From a virus, in the IMG/VR virus record IMGVR_UViG_3300040809_000525, positions 1 through 23,678 of that record: a stretch of DNA of 23,678 nucleotides; one strand, 5' to 3'. This document shows positions 16,073-22,834 of this stretch, piece by piece (within the stretch, counting starts at the first letter, position 1; every line of letters starts with the position of its first letter). The notes under the pieces are model-generated. The model was not told the DNA's origin and did not search any database. It worked only from the letters and a program-made list of their open reading frames with translations. The translations under genes were made by a program, and so were the position numbers.

Positions 16073-16774
16073 ATGTTTTTTCCTGTAACATGTGTGGATG
16101 ATTTTTATGATGATGTTGACAACGTTAGGGATTTTGCTCTCTCGTTAAAATACTCAAAAAATTTTAATGATAATTTTCCAGGAGAAAGAACTGAGTGTTT
16201 ATCTACCATAGATAAAACTTTTTTTGATTATTTTTGCACTAAACTTTTTTCTTTATTTTTTGATCTTAATCAAACTGAGATTAATTGGGAATTAAATACA
16301 CATTTTCAAAAGACATATCAATATGATTCACCTGAAAAATATTTTTTAGATGTAAACTCTGGATGGTGTCATTTAGATATACGATGCATATTGGGAGGAG
16401 TAATTTATTTAAATCAAAATCCTAACCCAGATGCAGGTACTATCATTTGCAAATTAAACAATAATAATTATAAACCTTTTGAAAATACAGAATGGGTAAG
16501 TGCCAGAAACAATTTTTATAATAAAAAATCAAATGATATTGAAAAATACGTAAACGTAAAGAAAAATCATCATAAAAATTTTGATACAACTTTGGAGTTT
16601 AAAAATGAGTATAACAGAATGATCTGTTATGATTCAGATTACTGGCATAGAGAATCTCAATTTTCAATGCCAGATGAAGATTTTAGATTAACTCAAGTTT
16701 TTTTTATTACAGAAATGCAGTGCAAAAACCCGACTCTTCCACCCTATTTGAGATCTAAAAAATATGTCATTTAA
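16073..16774 (+). CDS. Putative 2OG/Fe(II) oxygenase, DUF6445-like
   Basis: 233 residues. The strand pattern suggests a double-stranded beta-helix oxygenase. WCHLDIRC gives a candidate HxD pair (His100, Asp102), LGGVIYLN is the following strand, DYWHRE offers the distal iron histidine (His192), and FRLTQVFFI supplies a candidate 2-oxoglutarate-binding arginine (Arg205). The order and spacing (HxD, about 90 residues, H, 13 residues, R) suit the family, and the LGGVIYLN/NRMICYDS/RLTQVFF blocks resemble DUF6445 proteins. The substrate is unknown; prolyl, nucleobase or metabolite hydroxylation are all possible. The gene is visibly richer in A and T than phoH before it and the nuclease after it, which suggests later acquisition. 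Its last 11 bases overlap the nuclease gene. Confidence 0.65.
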   Translation: MFFPVTCVDDFYDDVDNVRDFALSLKYSKNFNDNFPGERTECLSTIDKTFFDYFCTKLFSLFFDLNQTEINWELNTHFQKTYQYDSPEKYFLDVNSGWCHLDIRCILGGVIYLNQNPNPDAGTIICKLNNNNYKPFENTEWVSARNNFYNKKSNDIEKYVNVKKNHHKNFDTTLEFKNEYNRMICYDSDYWHRESQFSMPDEDFRLTQVFFITEMQCKNPTLPPYLRSKKYVI

Positions 16775-17447
16775 TCATGTTGATATTAGTCTCCCTCAAC
16801 TTGAGAGGGAGACCATTGATGGGGTCAGATATTACTCTGTTCCCGATGAAGAAGAACTTCTCCGACTGGTCTCCATCACTTCGGTGACCAGTCATTTTAA
16901 TAAGGAGATCTTTGTCAAATGGCGCAAGAAAGTTGGTAATGAAGAAGCAGACCGTATCACGAAAGCAGCAACAAGTCGTGGTACAGACATGCACACACTA
17001 GTAGAACATCACCTTAAAAACGAGGATCTACCAAAAGTCCAACCGATTTCCGATTTTCTTTTTAAGATTGCAAAATCAGACCTCAATCGTATAAATAATA
17101 TATACGCACTTGAAGGTTCCCTATATAGTAAGCAACTAGGCATTGCTGGAACCGTTGATTGTATTGCTGAATATGATGACGAACTAGCAATAATCGACTT
17201 TAAGACTTCCAAAAAACCAAAACCACGCGAGTGGATCGACCACTATTTTGTACAGTGCATGGCATATGGTTGTATGCTGTACGAACTGACTGGTATTTCA
17301 GTCAAAAAACTTGTAATCATTATGGCTTGTGAAAATGGAGAATGCGTCGTCTATGAAGAACGAGACAAAACAAAGTACATCAAACTTCTCACCCAATATA
17401 TTGGAAAGTTTGTTAGAGATAAACTGGAACTCTATGGAACAGAATAA
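16764..17447 (+). CDS. PD-(D/E)XK exonuclease, Cas4/RecB/MGME1-like
   Basis: 227 residues. The RecB-family nuclease motifs are in order: a helix with RGTDMHTLVEHHL (His77), EGSLYSKQLGIAGTVD (Glu118, Asp132), IIDFKTSK (Asp145, Lys147) and QCMAYG (Gln164, Tyr168). These bind metal and cut DNA. No iron-sulfur cysteine cluster is evident, so it resembles the MGME1/phage exonuclease branch more than classical Cas4. Cyanophages commonly carry such a gene beside the replication cluster; roles in recombination, replication or degrading host DNA are plausible. It overlaps the gene before it by 11 bases and gp33 after it by 14. Confidence 0.85.
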   Translation: MSFNHVDISLPQLERETIDGVRYYSVPDEEELLRLVSITSVTSHFNKEIFVKWRKKVGNEEADRITKAATSRGTDMHTLVEHHLKNEDLPKVQPISDFLFKIAKSDLNRINNIYALEGSLYSKQLGIAGTVDCIAEYDDELAIIDFKTSKKPKPREWIDHYFVQCMAYGCMLYELTGISVKKLVIIMACENGECVVYEERDKTKYIKLLTQYIGKFVRDKLELYGTE

Positions 17448-17694
17448 AGAACTAGAACAGGCTATCGAAAGCAAATTTTTAACACCTTCTAAGTTTGCTT
17501 TGGAGATTGAAAAGATTGTAATTGAGGAAAACTTTAACTACATCGATGCTATTTGTCACTATTGCGAAATCAATAGTCTTGAAGTAGAATCGGTGACGAA
17601 ACTGATTTCTAAACCACTGAAAGAAAAGTTGAAATGGGATGCTACCCGTCTTAACTTTATGAAAAAAACTTCGAGAGCAAAGCTTCCTCTATGA
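17434..17694 (+). CDS. 33: Late-promoter coactivator gp33
   Basis: 86 residues from ATG 17434. A longer reading from 17329 exists but lies inside the nuclease gene and adds unrelated sequence. gp33 links the sliding clamp to RNA polymerase and, with gp55, activates late transcription. The visible blocks FALEIEKIVIEENFNYIDAI and HYCEINSLEVESVTKLISK match my recollection of cyanophage gp33, and T4 gp33 is similarly small (about 112 residues). The strongest support is synteny: T4 also has 33-59-32 in this order. It overlaps both neighbours by a few bases. The late motifs in this window would be its targets. Confidence 0.75.
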   Translation: MEQNKELEQAIESKFLTPSKFALEIEKIVIEENFNYIDAICHYCEINSLEVESVTKLISKPLKEKLKWDATRLNFMKKTSRAKLPL

Positions 17695-18287
17695 CCGTGA
17701 CACCCTTTGAAACCTACCAACATTATTTGTCACTAAAAAATCATTTCACAAACCCAAAATACGACTTCTTTAAGTACGGTGCAAAGACTCGCGCCAGTGT
17801 TACTTCTTTCAACAAACGGAAGGACAAATACTGGTTCGAAAAGACTTCCCGCAAGTATTCTGATAAAGAAGTCGTAGATTTTTTAGTATCTAATTTCACT
17901 GCCACCGATAACCCGCAAAACCTATGGATTGGAGAAATTATCAATTCTGGCGAAAGAAATTACGCAGATTGGATGAAACGCCAACAGAGTTTGACATACT
18001 TGTTCAAAGAGCAAAGCAACGAATTGTTATCGGAGAACGAGTTAGAGACTTTGTTCAACTGTACCAAGGGACATCCTCTAATACTCAAAAAATTTCTAAG
18101 CGGGAGCGTATCGCTAGAAACCTTGACAATCTTCGACAAAGTATTCCATTTCTCAAAAAACTTTGATAAGAAGTTAGATGATCCGGTGTGGGAATCCGTC
18201 AGTCTGAAAATGAAGAAGTATTCTCCGTTTCTAAATATTGATATGTTCCAATACAAGAAAATTTTACGGTCTATTATCAATGAGTGA
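17691..18287 (+). CDS. 59: Helicase loader gp59
   Basis: 198 residues (T4 gp59 is 217). It loads the replicative helicase gp41 onto gp32-coated forked DNA. The N-terminal half shows the family blocks PKYDFFKYG (22-30), KRKDKYWFEKTSRKY (42-56), FLVSNF (64-69) and NLWIGEI (77-83), close to the T4 arrangement; the C-terminal half is helical and basic. The ATG overlaps the gp33 stop as ATGA and its own stop overlaps the next gene by eight bases, so translation is coupled through the cluster. Confidence 0.85.
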   Translation: MTVTPFETYQHYLSLKNHFTNPKYDFFKYGAKTRASVTSFNKRKDKYWFEKTSRKYSDKEVVDFLVSNFTATDNPQNLWIGEIINSGERNYADWMKRQQSLTYLFKEQSNELLSENELETLFNCTKGHPLILKKFLSGSVSLETLTIFDKVFHFSKNFDKKLDDPVWESVSLKMKKYSPFLNIDMFQYKKILRSIINE

Positions 18288-18612
18288 CTTTTTTAAATCT
18301 GATATTATCCAAGACGAACTAACTGAGATTAATAATCTTCAGGAGGAAATCTATGGTAGCATCCTAACCTTTGGTGGTATGGATAATGAGACCAAAAGGG
18401 AACATGTTGAGATGTTACAGACCTTGCTAGAAAAGCAAAGGATCATGTATACTAGATTGTCCCTTTCAGACGACCCACAAGCGGTTGAGATGAAAGAGAA
18501 CCTACGCAAATCAGTAGCACTGATGGGTTTCCCACCAGACACTGATATGTCAATTTTATTCGACAGTATGAAAGAAACAATTGAATCCCTCAAAGACTAT
18601 CTTGACGACTGA
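18280..18612 (+). CDS. DUF1825-like protein of cyanobacterial type
   Basis: 110 residues from ATG 18280. A longer in-frame reading from 18238 lies within gp59 and is not needed. The protein starts MSDFFKSDIIQDELTEINNLQEEI and is helical throughout, with QTLLEKQRIMYTRLSLSDDP and VALMGFPPDTDMSILFDSM. This matches DUF1825, a short family found mainly in cyanobacteria and their phages; function is not established. It sits between 59 and 32, which are adjacent in T4. Its 3' end contains the -35 box of the gp32 promoter. Confidence 0.75.
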   Translation: MSDFFKSDIIQDELTEINNLQEEIYGSILTFGGMDNETKREHVEMLQTLLEKQRIMYTRLSLSDDPQAVEMKENLRKSVALMGFPPDTDMSILFDSMKETIESLKDYLDD

Positions 18613-18630
18613 GGGCATCCTTGCTATACT
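18602..18630 (+). promoter_or_regulatory. Sigma70 promoter of gene 32
   Basis: TTGACG (18602-18607), 17 bases, TATACT (18625-18630). The -35 lies inside the last codons of the DUF1825 gene. RNA would start near 18637, leaving a leader of about 39 bases. This gives gp32 its own early supply, separate from read-through from gp33-gp59. Confidence 0.75.
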
Positions 18631-18639
18631 ATCCGAGTA

Positions 18640-18673
18640 AATCCCCCGAATCCAAACTAATCCGAGGTAATCC
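18640..18673 (+). repeat. AATCC repeats in the gene 32 leader
   Basis: AATCC occurs at 18640, 18649, 18659 and 18669, steps of 9, 10 and 10 bases. A longer unit, ATCCGAGTAAATCC at 18631-18644 and ATCCGAGGTAATCC at 18660-18673, flanks it. The leader has little self-pairing, and its GAGG ribosome site is at 18664-18667. T4 gp32 represses its own mRNA by cooperative binding to an unstructured leader, so these repeats are a candidate gp32 operator. Confidence 0.5.
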
Positions 18674-18675
18674 AA

Positions 18676-19605
18676 ATGTCTTTCGCAGACCTTAAAAAGC
18701 AATCCAAACTGGGCTCCCTGACCGCAAAACTGGTCAAGGAAGTCGAAAAGATGAATAACAATAGCGGTTCCAGCGGCGATGATCGCTTGTGGAAACTGGA
18801 ATGTGATAAGAGCGGCAACGGTTATGCCGTTATCCGTTTCCTCCCTGCTCCCGAAGGAGAGGACCTTCCTTTCGTGAAACTCTACAGTCACGCCTTCCAA
18901 GGTCCTGGTGGTTGGTATATTGAGAACTCCCTGACCACTCTTGGTCAGAAGGATCCTGTGTCTGAGTACAACACGATGCTGTGGAACAACGGCACCGATG
19001 CTGGTAAGGAAGCAGCACGCAAGCAGAAGCGCAAACTGACCTACATCGCTAACATCTATGTGGTCAAGGACCCTGCTAACCCTGCTAACGAGGGTAAGGT
19101 GTTCCTGTTCAAGTTCGGTAAGAAGATCTTCGACAAACTCACTGCTGCCATGCAACCTGAGTTTGAAGATGAGGAAGCAATTGATCCCTTTGACTTCTGG
19201 CAAGGTGCTAACTTCAAACTGAAAGCAAAGAACGTTGCTGGTTACCGTAACTATGACTCTTCCGAGTTCGCACGTCCTGATGCTCTCCTGGACGATGATG
19301 ATGCTATGGAAGCAGTCTGGAAGAAGGAATATTCTCTCGCTGAACTTGTTGCTGCTGACCAGTTCAAGGACTATGATGCTCTGAAGAAGCGTCTTGATTA
19401 TGTTCTGGGTGTTCGTGGTGTTCCTAAGATGCAGGACCCCGAAACTGTTGAGATGGAAGAGTCCTGGGAGCGTGAGCGTCGTGGTGAGTCTGCACCCGAG
19501 GTTCCCCAGTCTATGAAGGATGAACTGAGCAGTCTCTCTTCGAGTTCTTCTTCTGAAGAAGAAGATGATGCTCTGTCCTACTTCGCACGTCTTGCTGAAG
19601 ATTGA
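18676..19605 (+). CDS. 32: Single-stranded DNA-binding protein gp32
   Basis: 309 residues (T4 gp32 is 301). It coats ssDNA in replication, recombination and repair and recruits gp59. The N-terminal basic region includes LKKQSKLGSLTAKLVKEV. The OB core carries YAVIRFLPAP, FVKLYSHAF, GGWYIEN, RKLTYIANIYVVKDP, EGKVFLFKFGKKIFDKL and FWQGANFKLKAKNVAGY, all close to T4. The C terminus is acidic and Ser-rich (SSSSSSEEEDDALSYF), matching the T4 tail that contacts replisome partners. The T4 zinc ligands are mostly lost: the histidine remains (His72) but the three cysteines align with Ser85, Asp93 and Ser96. GAGG at 18664 sets the start. The gene is visibly richer in G and C, with regular codon choice, as expected for very high expression. 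Confidence 0.95.
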   Translation: MSFADLKKQSKLGSLTAKLVKEVEKMNNNSGSSGDDRLWKLECDKSGNGYAVIRFLPAPEGEDLPFVKLYSHAFQGPGGWYIENSLTTLGQKDPVSEYNTMLWNNGTDAGKEAARKQKRKLTYIANIYVVKDPANPANEGKVFLFKFGKKIFDKLTAAMQPEFEDEEAIDPFDFWQGANFKLKAKNVAGYRNYDSSEFARPDALLDDDDAMEAVWKKEYSLAELVAADQFKDYDALKKRLDYVLGVRGVPKMQDPETVEMEESWERERRGESAPEVPQSMKDELSSLSSSSSSEEEDDALSYFARLAED

Positions 19606-20189
19606 AGTCTGATTACACAATAGACCGTGTAACCAAGTCTGATGCCGCAGATTTACTTCTGCGGTATCATTATCTTAAAGATATTTCGAAAGGTTTCAAA
19701 TCTGGTTATAATTACGGTCTATACAAGAAAAATGACTTTTCACCTCTAAATATTGGAGGTATTCAGGGAGTCTGCATCTTTACTGGACTCCCTGTTCCAG
19801 AAATTGCAAAAGGCGCATTTGGACTAGAACGTAATGAGCAACAAGGACTCTTCGAACTCTCAAGACTCTGCATCCACCCCGATACTCAGCAGAGAGAGTA
19901 TAATATCACTTCTTGGTTCGTTTCAAAGGCGATTAAGAGACTTAGAAAAGACACAGAAGTTAAAGCAATCATCTCATACGCTGATAGTGACCGCCATAGT
20001 GGTACAATCTATCGCGCTTGTAACTTTATGTATTGTGGATTATCAGATGCAAAAAAAGATTTCTACTATGCAGACGGAACTAAGCACTCTCGTGGCAAAG
20101 TAAAAGGTGCTGAGGGAGAATGGAAAGACCGCTCCCGCAAGCACCGATATGTAATGGTGTTTGATAAGAATCTCGACCTATTGTGGTGA
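19602..20189 (+). CDS. Mom-like GNAT-fold protein
   Basis: 195 residues, starting with TTG that overlaps the gp32 stop (TTGA); no better in-frame ATG or GTG exists nearby, and GAAG just upstream may serve as ribosome site. The blocks GGIQGVCIFTGLPVPEIAKG (52-71), GLFELSRLCIHP (82-93), SWFVSKAIKRL (104-114), AIISYADSDRHSGTIYRACNF (part of 122-142) and a basic C terminus with KHRYVMVFD resemble the Mu Mom family and related acyltransferase-fold phage proteins. Mom modifies adenine in DNA to block restriction, so DNA modification or another acyl transfer is possible; the activity here is inferred. It ends 12 bases inside the opposite-strand gp53 gene. Confidence 0.75.
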   Translation: MKSDYTIDRVTKSDAADLLLRYHYLKDISKGFKSGYNYGLYKKNDFSPLNIGGIQGVCIFTGLPVPEIAKGAFGLERNEQQGLFELSRLCIHPDTQQREYNITSWFVSKAIKRLRKDTEVKAIISYADSDRHSGTIYRACNFMYCGLSDAKKDFYYADGTKHSRGKVKGAEGEWKDRSRKHRYVMVFDKNLDLLW

Positions 20190-20828
20190 GGTATTTCTAG
20201 TATTCTCTGTTATAGCAAGTCTTCTATTGACAAACTGAGAAGATTTTTCATAATGCATAATTCTTCTCATGTCACCAATATAGAGTTGTAAGTAATCTGG
20301 TTTTAAGATGTAAATGAATCTCTTATCATCATTCAATCTTGTCTCATATTCGTAGTTTGTAATTCCAGTTACTGGATTCAAATTCAATAATGTATTGCTT
20401 GGATTTGGAATAGTAAAGTTTGAGTCAACAACTTTACCTTTAGGAAGAATAACTCTTCCAGATGAATCTTTTACCTCAGTTGTCTCATAAAAACGAATCG
20501 CATTCAAATCTGTACCATACTTGTTCTCAGCGTAACGATATAAGTCTGCATCAGGAAGAGGCCACTGGTCATGCAAATTTACAATACCAGCAGACATCAT
20601 AACAACCCAATCTAAATCACTAGACCCGTACAGTTGCTCAGCGATTGTGTCGGGTCTTTCTCCATGTCCAATCTCATACTTATTAAACAGAGTAAAAACA
20701 TTTTGTAAGTCATCACGAAGTTTGACTCTTCTGAATAAATTTTTAACTCTTACATACTCAGTCGAGGAAGTTTTAGTTGATAATGGTGACTGGTAATATA
20801 AGTCTGGTAGTTCTCTGAAGTAAGACAT
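20178..20828 (-). CDS. 53: Baseplate wedge protein gp53
   Basis: 216 residues (T4 gp53 is 196). It is part of the baseplate wedge and helps join six wedges around the hub. The family signature HGERPDTIAEQLYGSSDLDWVV begins at residue 55, with the LysM-like fold seen in T4 gp53, preceded by RRVKLRDDLQNVFTLFNKYEI. A C-terminal YIGDMRRIMHY region follows. The ATG overlaps the gp48 stop by one base (TAATG). Its 3' end overlaps the Mom-like gene on the other strand by 12 bases with no terminator between. Confidence 0.88.
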   Translation of the reverse strand: MSYFRELPDLYYQSPLSTKTSSTEYVRVKNLFRRVKLRDDLQNVFTLFNKYEIGHGERPDTIAEQLYGSSDLDWVVMMSAGIVNLHDQWPLPDADLYRYAENKYGTDLNAIRFYETTEVKDSSGRVILPKGKVVDSNFTIPNPSNTLLNLNPVTGITNYEYETRLNDDKRFIYILKPDYLQLYIGDMRRIMHYEKSSQFVNRRLAITENTRNTSPQ

Positions 20829-21928
20829 TAGTAACCAACTCCTCCTACATTTTCATAATCTTCGGTATAAAGTGGGTTCAGTTCTTGGAAGTCAAGTTGC
20901 ATCGTAATATGAACTGGTGTTCCATCATAATACGTTGCATATGTATTAGATCCTGTATAGTTAACGAGGACATTTGTGAGTGCCATCGGTAAAAACCTAT
21001 TCAGGAATGGATGAGGACTATTTCCTTTTCTATACTCTAGTTGAAATACTTTCGGTGTCTTAATAAAGACTCCTTGCAAAGTAGATGACTCTGAAGTTTT
21101 TGATGGTGTCATAGACTTTTTCAAAGTTCTAATAATATTCTTTATTTCTTCACCTTCCCTTACACTTCTAGCAACAAAGTTAAACGTAAAACTAAAGGTT
21201 CTAATATTGACACCCTGGAATAATAATTCCATATTTGGGTTAAATACTTGACCAGTAGCCCTTGCGATTAGTCCAGTAGCACTTACATTGCCACCAAGAG
21301 CACCATAGGCTTGACCAGCGACAGCAGCAATTAAAGCATTTTTTGCTCCTGGGTCTTGCACTAGCTCATTTATTGCTGCTCCTCCCAACTCAAAATATTT
21401 TCTCACCGCAGCACCTGGATCCTTGAGAGCGTCAGCACCAAAAGCAAGACCAAAAGCAGATAATGGATCAAGACTATCTTCACCCCAAGTAACTGAGTTG
21501 GTATCAGTTAGATTTTGTGGTATTGGTAAGTATATGTATCCGTTTATTTTTTCTCCATTTTTTTGAAATCTTTCTGTTGCTGTTTGTGATGATAGATTTA
21601 TTTTCCCAATATCTTCAGCAGTTACTGACTCATCAGTAATCTTTCCCTGTTTATCTTTTTTTACAATGTTTCCTTTTTCATTCTGACCAAAAGAAATACC
21701 ACCTAAGTTTAATCCAACTTTTTCATAATCTAAGACCTTTATTTTCAAATAGTCTGTGCTATTGTCAAGTCTAGCAAGAGGATATCTGTATGAATATTTT
21801 TTTGGTCTAGAAGCACTACCACCTCCACCATTCACATTTCCACTACTTGCGTTAGGTGCAGTATTTGTCTTTTTTGCAGGAGGATAACCCCTCCTTCTTG
21901 CTGCTTCTCTTGGGTCGGTTACTGCCAT
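20828..21928 (-). CDS. 48: Baseplate tail-tube cap gp48
   Basis: 366 residues (T4 gp48 is 364). It sits on the hub and, with gp54, starts tail-tube polymerisation. A basic, low-complexity N terminus with a Gly linker (about residues 30-40) leads to YSYRYPLARLDNSTDYLKI, YIYLPIPQNLTDTNSVTWG, an Ala/Gly-rich middle (about 165-230), and the tube-like C-terminal domain: LFQGVNIRTFSFTFNF, IIRTLKKSMTP, GVFIKTPKVFQLEY and TPVHITMQLDFQELNPL. These match the T4 gp48 family. A TCTAAATA late promoter lies upstream within the preceding gene's end. Confidence 0.88.
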   Translation of the reverse strand: MAVTDPREAARRRGYPPAKKTNTAPNASSGNVNGGGGSASRPKKYSYRYPLARLDNSTDYLKIKVLDYEKVGLNLGGISFGQNEKGNIVKKDKQGKITDESVTAEDIGKINLSSQTATERFQKNGEKINGYIYLPIPQNLTDTNSVTWGEDSLDPLSAFGLAFGADALKDPGAAVRKYFELGGAAINELVQDPGAKNALIAAVAGQAYGALGGNVSATGLIARATGQVFNPNMELLFQGVNIRTFSFTFNFVARSVREGEEIKNIIRTLKKSMTPSKTSESSTLQGVFIKTPKVFQLEYRKGNSPHPFLNRFLPMALTNVLVNYTGSNTYATYYDGTPVHITMQLDFQELNPLYTEDYENVGGVGY

Positions 21929-21939
21929 TATAGGACTTT

Positions 21940-22356
21940 CTAGTTATTTAGACGAATGTTAGCAAAACTCAAAGCATTTAAATCTTTCACTTCTGCTGGA
22001 TAAACCTCATAAAGACCACCAGCAACTTCACTCCAAGTGTATTGTCTCATTTGACGCCAGTGAAAGTTTTCCCCACGAAATCCCCAAGGAAAGATATCAG
22101 TTACAGCAACAAAAGGATTTTGGTCATAGTTTATCATAGGTGTTTTGGCATTATATACAAAAATGTATAACTTACCAGGTTGAACGGATTGTTTTGAAAT
22201 CTCAGATTGTTTCAAGGTTTCCATCAATTCAACCATAATATCATCAGGGTCTTCAATACCAATCAGGTCATTCACTATTCCACGAATACGATTACGATTA
22301 GTATCAGTATCTGTTGGTCTTTTAGTTTTTTGTTGGGTGACCTTTTTTCTAGGCAT
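21940..22356 (-). CDS. Small virion-associated protein
   Basis: 138 residues. The N terminus is basic (MPRKKVTQQKTKRP), followed by a helical stretch and then PGKLYIFVYNAKTP, YDQNPFVAVTDIFPWGFRGENFHWRQ (part) and a C-terminal SFANIRLN. The GKLY ... YDxNP ... GFxGxNxHx pattern occurs in several small T4-like cyanophage structural proteins, some labelled DNA-end-protector or virion proteins; I cannot decide which. It lies between gp4 and gp48, overlapping the gp4 stop by one base, so it is expressed with late head/baseplate genes. No enzyme motif is visible. Confidence 0.75.
   Translation of the reverse strand: MPRKKVTQQKTKRPTDTDTNRNRIRGIVNDLIGIEDPDDIMVELMETLKQSEISKQSVQPGKLYIFVYNAKTPMINYDQNPFVAVTDIFPWGFRGENFHWRQMRQYTWSEVAGGLYEVYPAEVKDLNALSFANIRLNN
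21945..21952 (-). promoter_or_regulatory. Late promoter for gp48, TCTAAATA
   Basis: TCTAAATA on the minus strand lies inside the last codons of the 138-residue gene and 16 bases ahead of the gp48 ATG. It matches the late consensus except at the second base. Confidence 0.5.
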
Positions 22357-22793
22357 TATTTGATACCTAATTCTTTTTCTGTAAAGACCTTAAATTCAAA
22401 TCCTCTATCCAAACACCATTCTCTTGCTGCTTCCCACTTTGCTTGATTTCTAGCATATTCATAAACCTCACGCAGATAACCTTTGGTTTGACTCTTTGGT
22501 TTCTCTGGTGGTAAAGTTTGTCTTTGAGGTTTGATTTCAATAATATACTTTTTTACCTTTCCATTTGCTTCCTGGACTTTGATATAAAAATCTGGGAAAT
22601 ATCGATGTGCTTTATTATCTACTGGTGACCTATACCACACAAACATTTCCTCACTACCCCATTCCAAGATACTTGGTGTCATGTCACAATATCTCATAAA
22701 CTTACGCTCCCATAGAGAGCGATAGATGATATTCTGAGAATTACCGATGTATTTTTTGGGGTATGATGGTTGATATTTTCCTTTATATGCCAT
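22356..22793 (-). CDS. 4: Head completion nuclease gp4
   Basis: 145 residues (T4 gp4 is 150). It acts at the head-tail junction after DNA packaging; it has an endonuclease fold related to TnsA. The PD-(D/E)XK elements are visible: YRSLWERKFMRYCD (Glu29), ILEWGSE (42-48), HRYFPDFYIKV (Asp68) and YIIEIKP (Glu86, Lys88), then a helix with KWEAAREWC. The start ATG is immediately adjacent to a late promoter pair shared with the tail-tube-fold gene on the other strand. In T4 gene 4 also lies beside 53. Confidence 0.88.
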   Translation of the reverse strand: MAYKGKYQPSYPKKYIGNSQNIIYRSLWERKFMRYCDMTPSILEWGSEEMFVWYRSPVDNKAHRYFPDFYIKVQEANGKVKKYIIEIKPQRQTLPPEKPKSQTKGYLREVYEYARNQAKWEAAREWCLDRGFEFKVFTEKELGIK

Positions 22794-22800
22794 CTAAATA
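22793..22800 (+). promoter_or_regulatory. Late promoter for the tail-tube-fold gene
   Basis: TCTAAATA on the plus strand, overlapping the first base of the gp4 start codon on the opposite strand and 34 bases before the GTG at 22835. Confidence 0.55.
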
Positions 22801-22826
22801 CTTAATAATGTAATACTCGTATAAGG

Positions 22827-22834
22827 TATTTAGA
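22827..22834 (-). promoter_or_regulatory. Late promoter for gp4
   Basis: TCTAAATA on the minus strand, directly abutting the GTG of the plus-strand gene and 33 bases before the gp4 ATG. It faces the plus-strand copy across 26 bases. Confidence 0.55.

Noticed and set aside
17741-18280. Several 67-106 codon frames on both strands over gp59
   Set aside because: They are antisense or frame-shifted shadows of gp59, which has recognisable family blocks and fits the T4 gene order.
18556-19620. 354-codon open frame on the minus strand opposite gp32
   Set aside because: It lies exactly antisense to gp32, whose frame has clear homology, promoter and ribosome site. The long antisense frame is explained by the strong codon bias of gp32.
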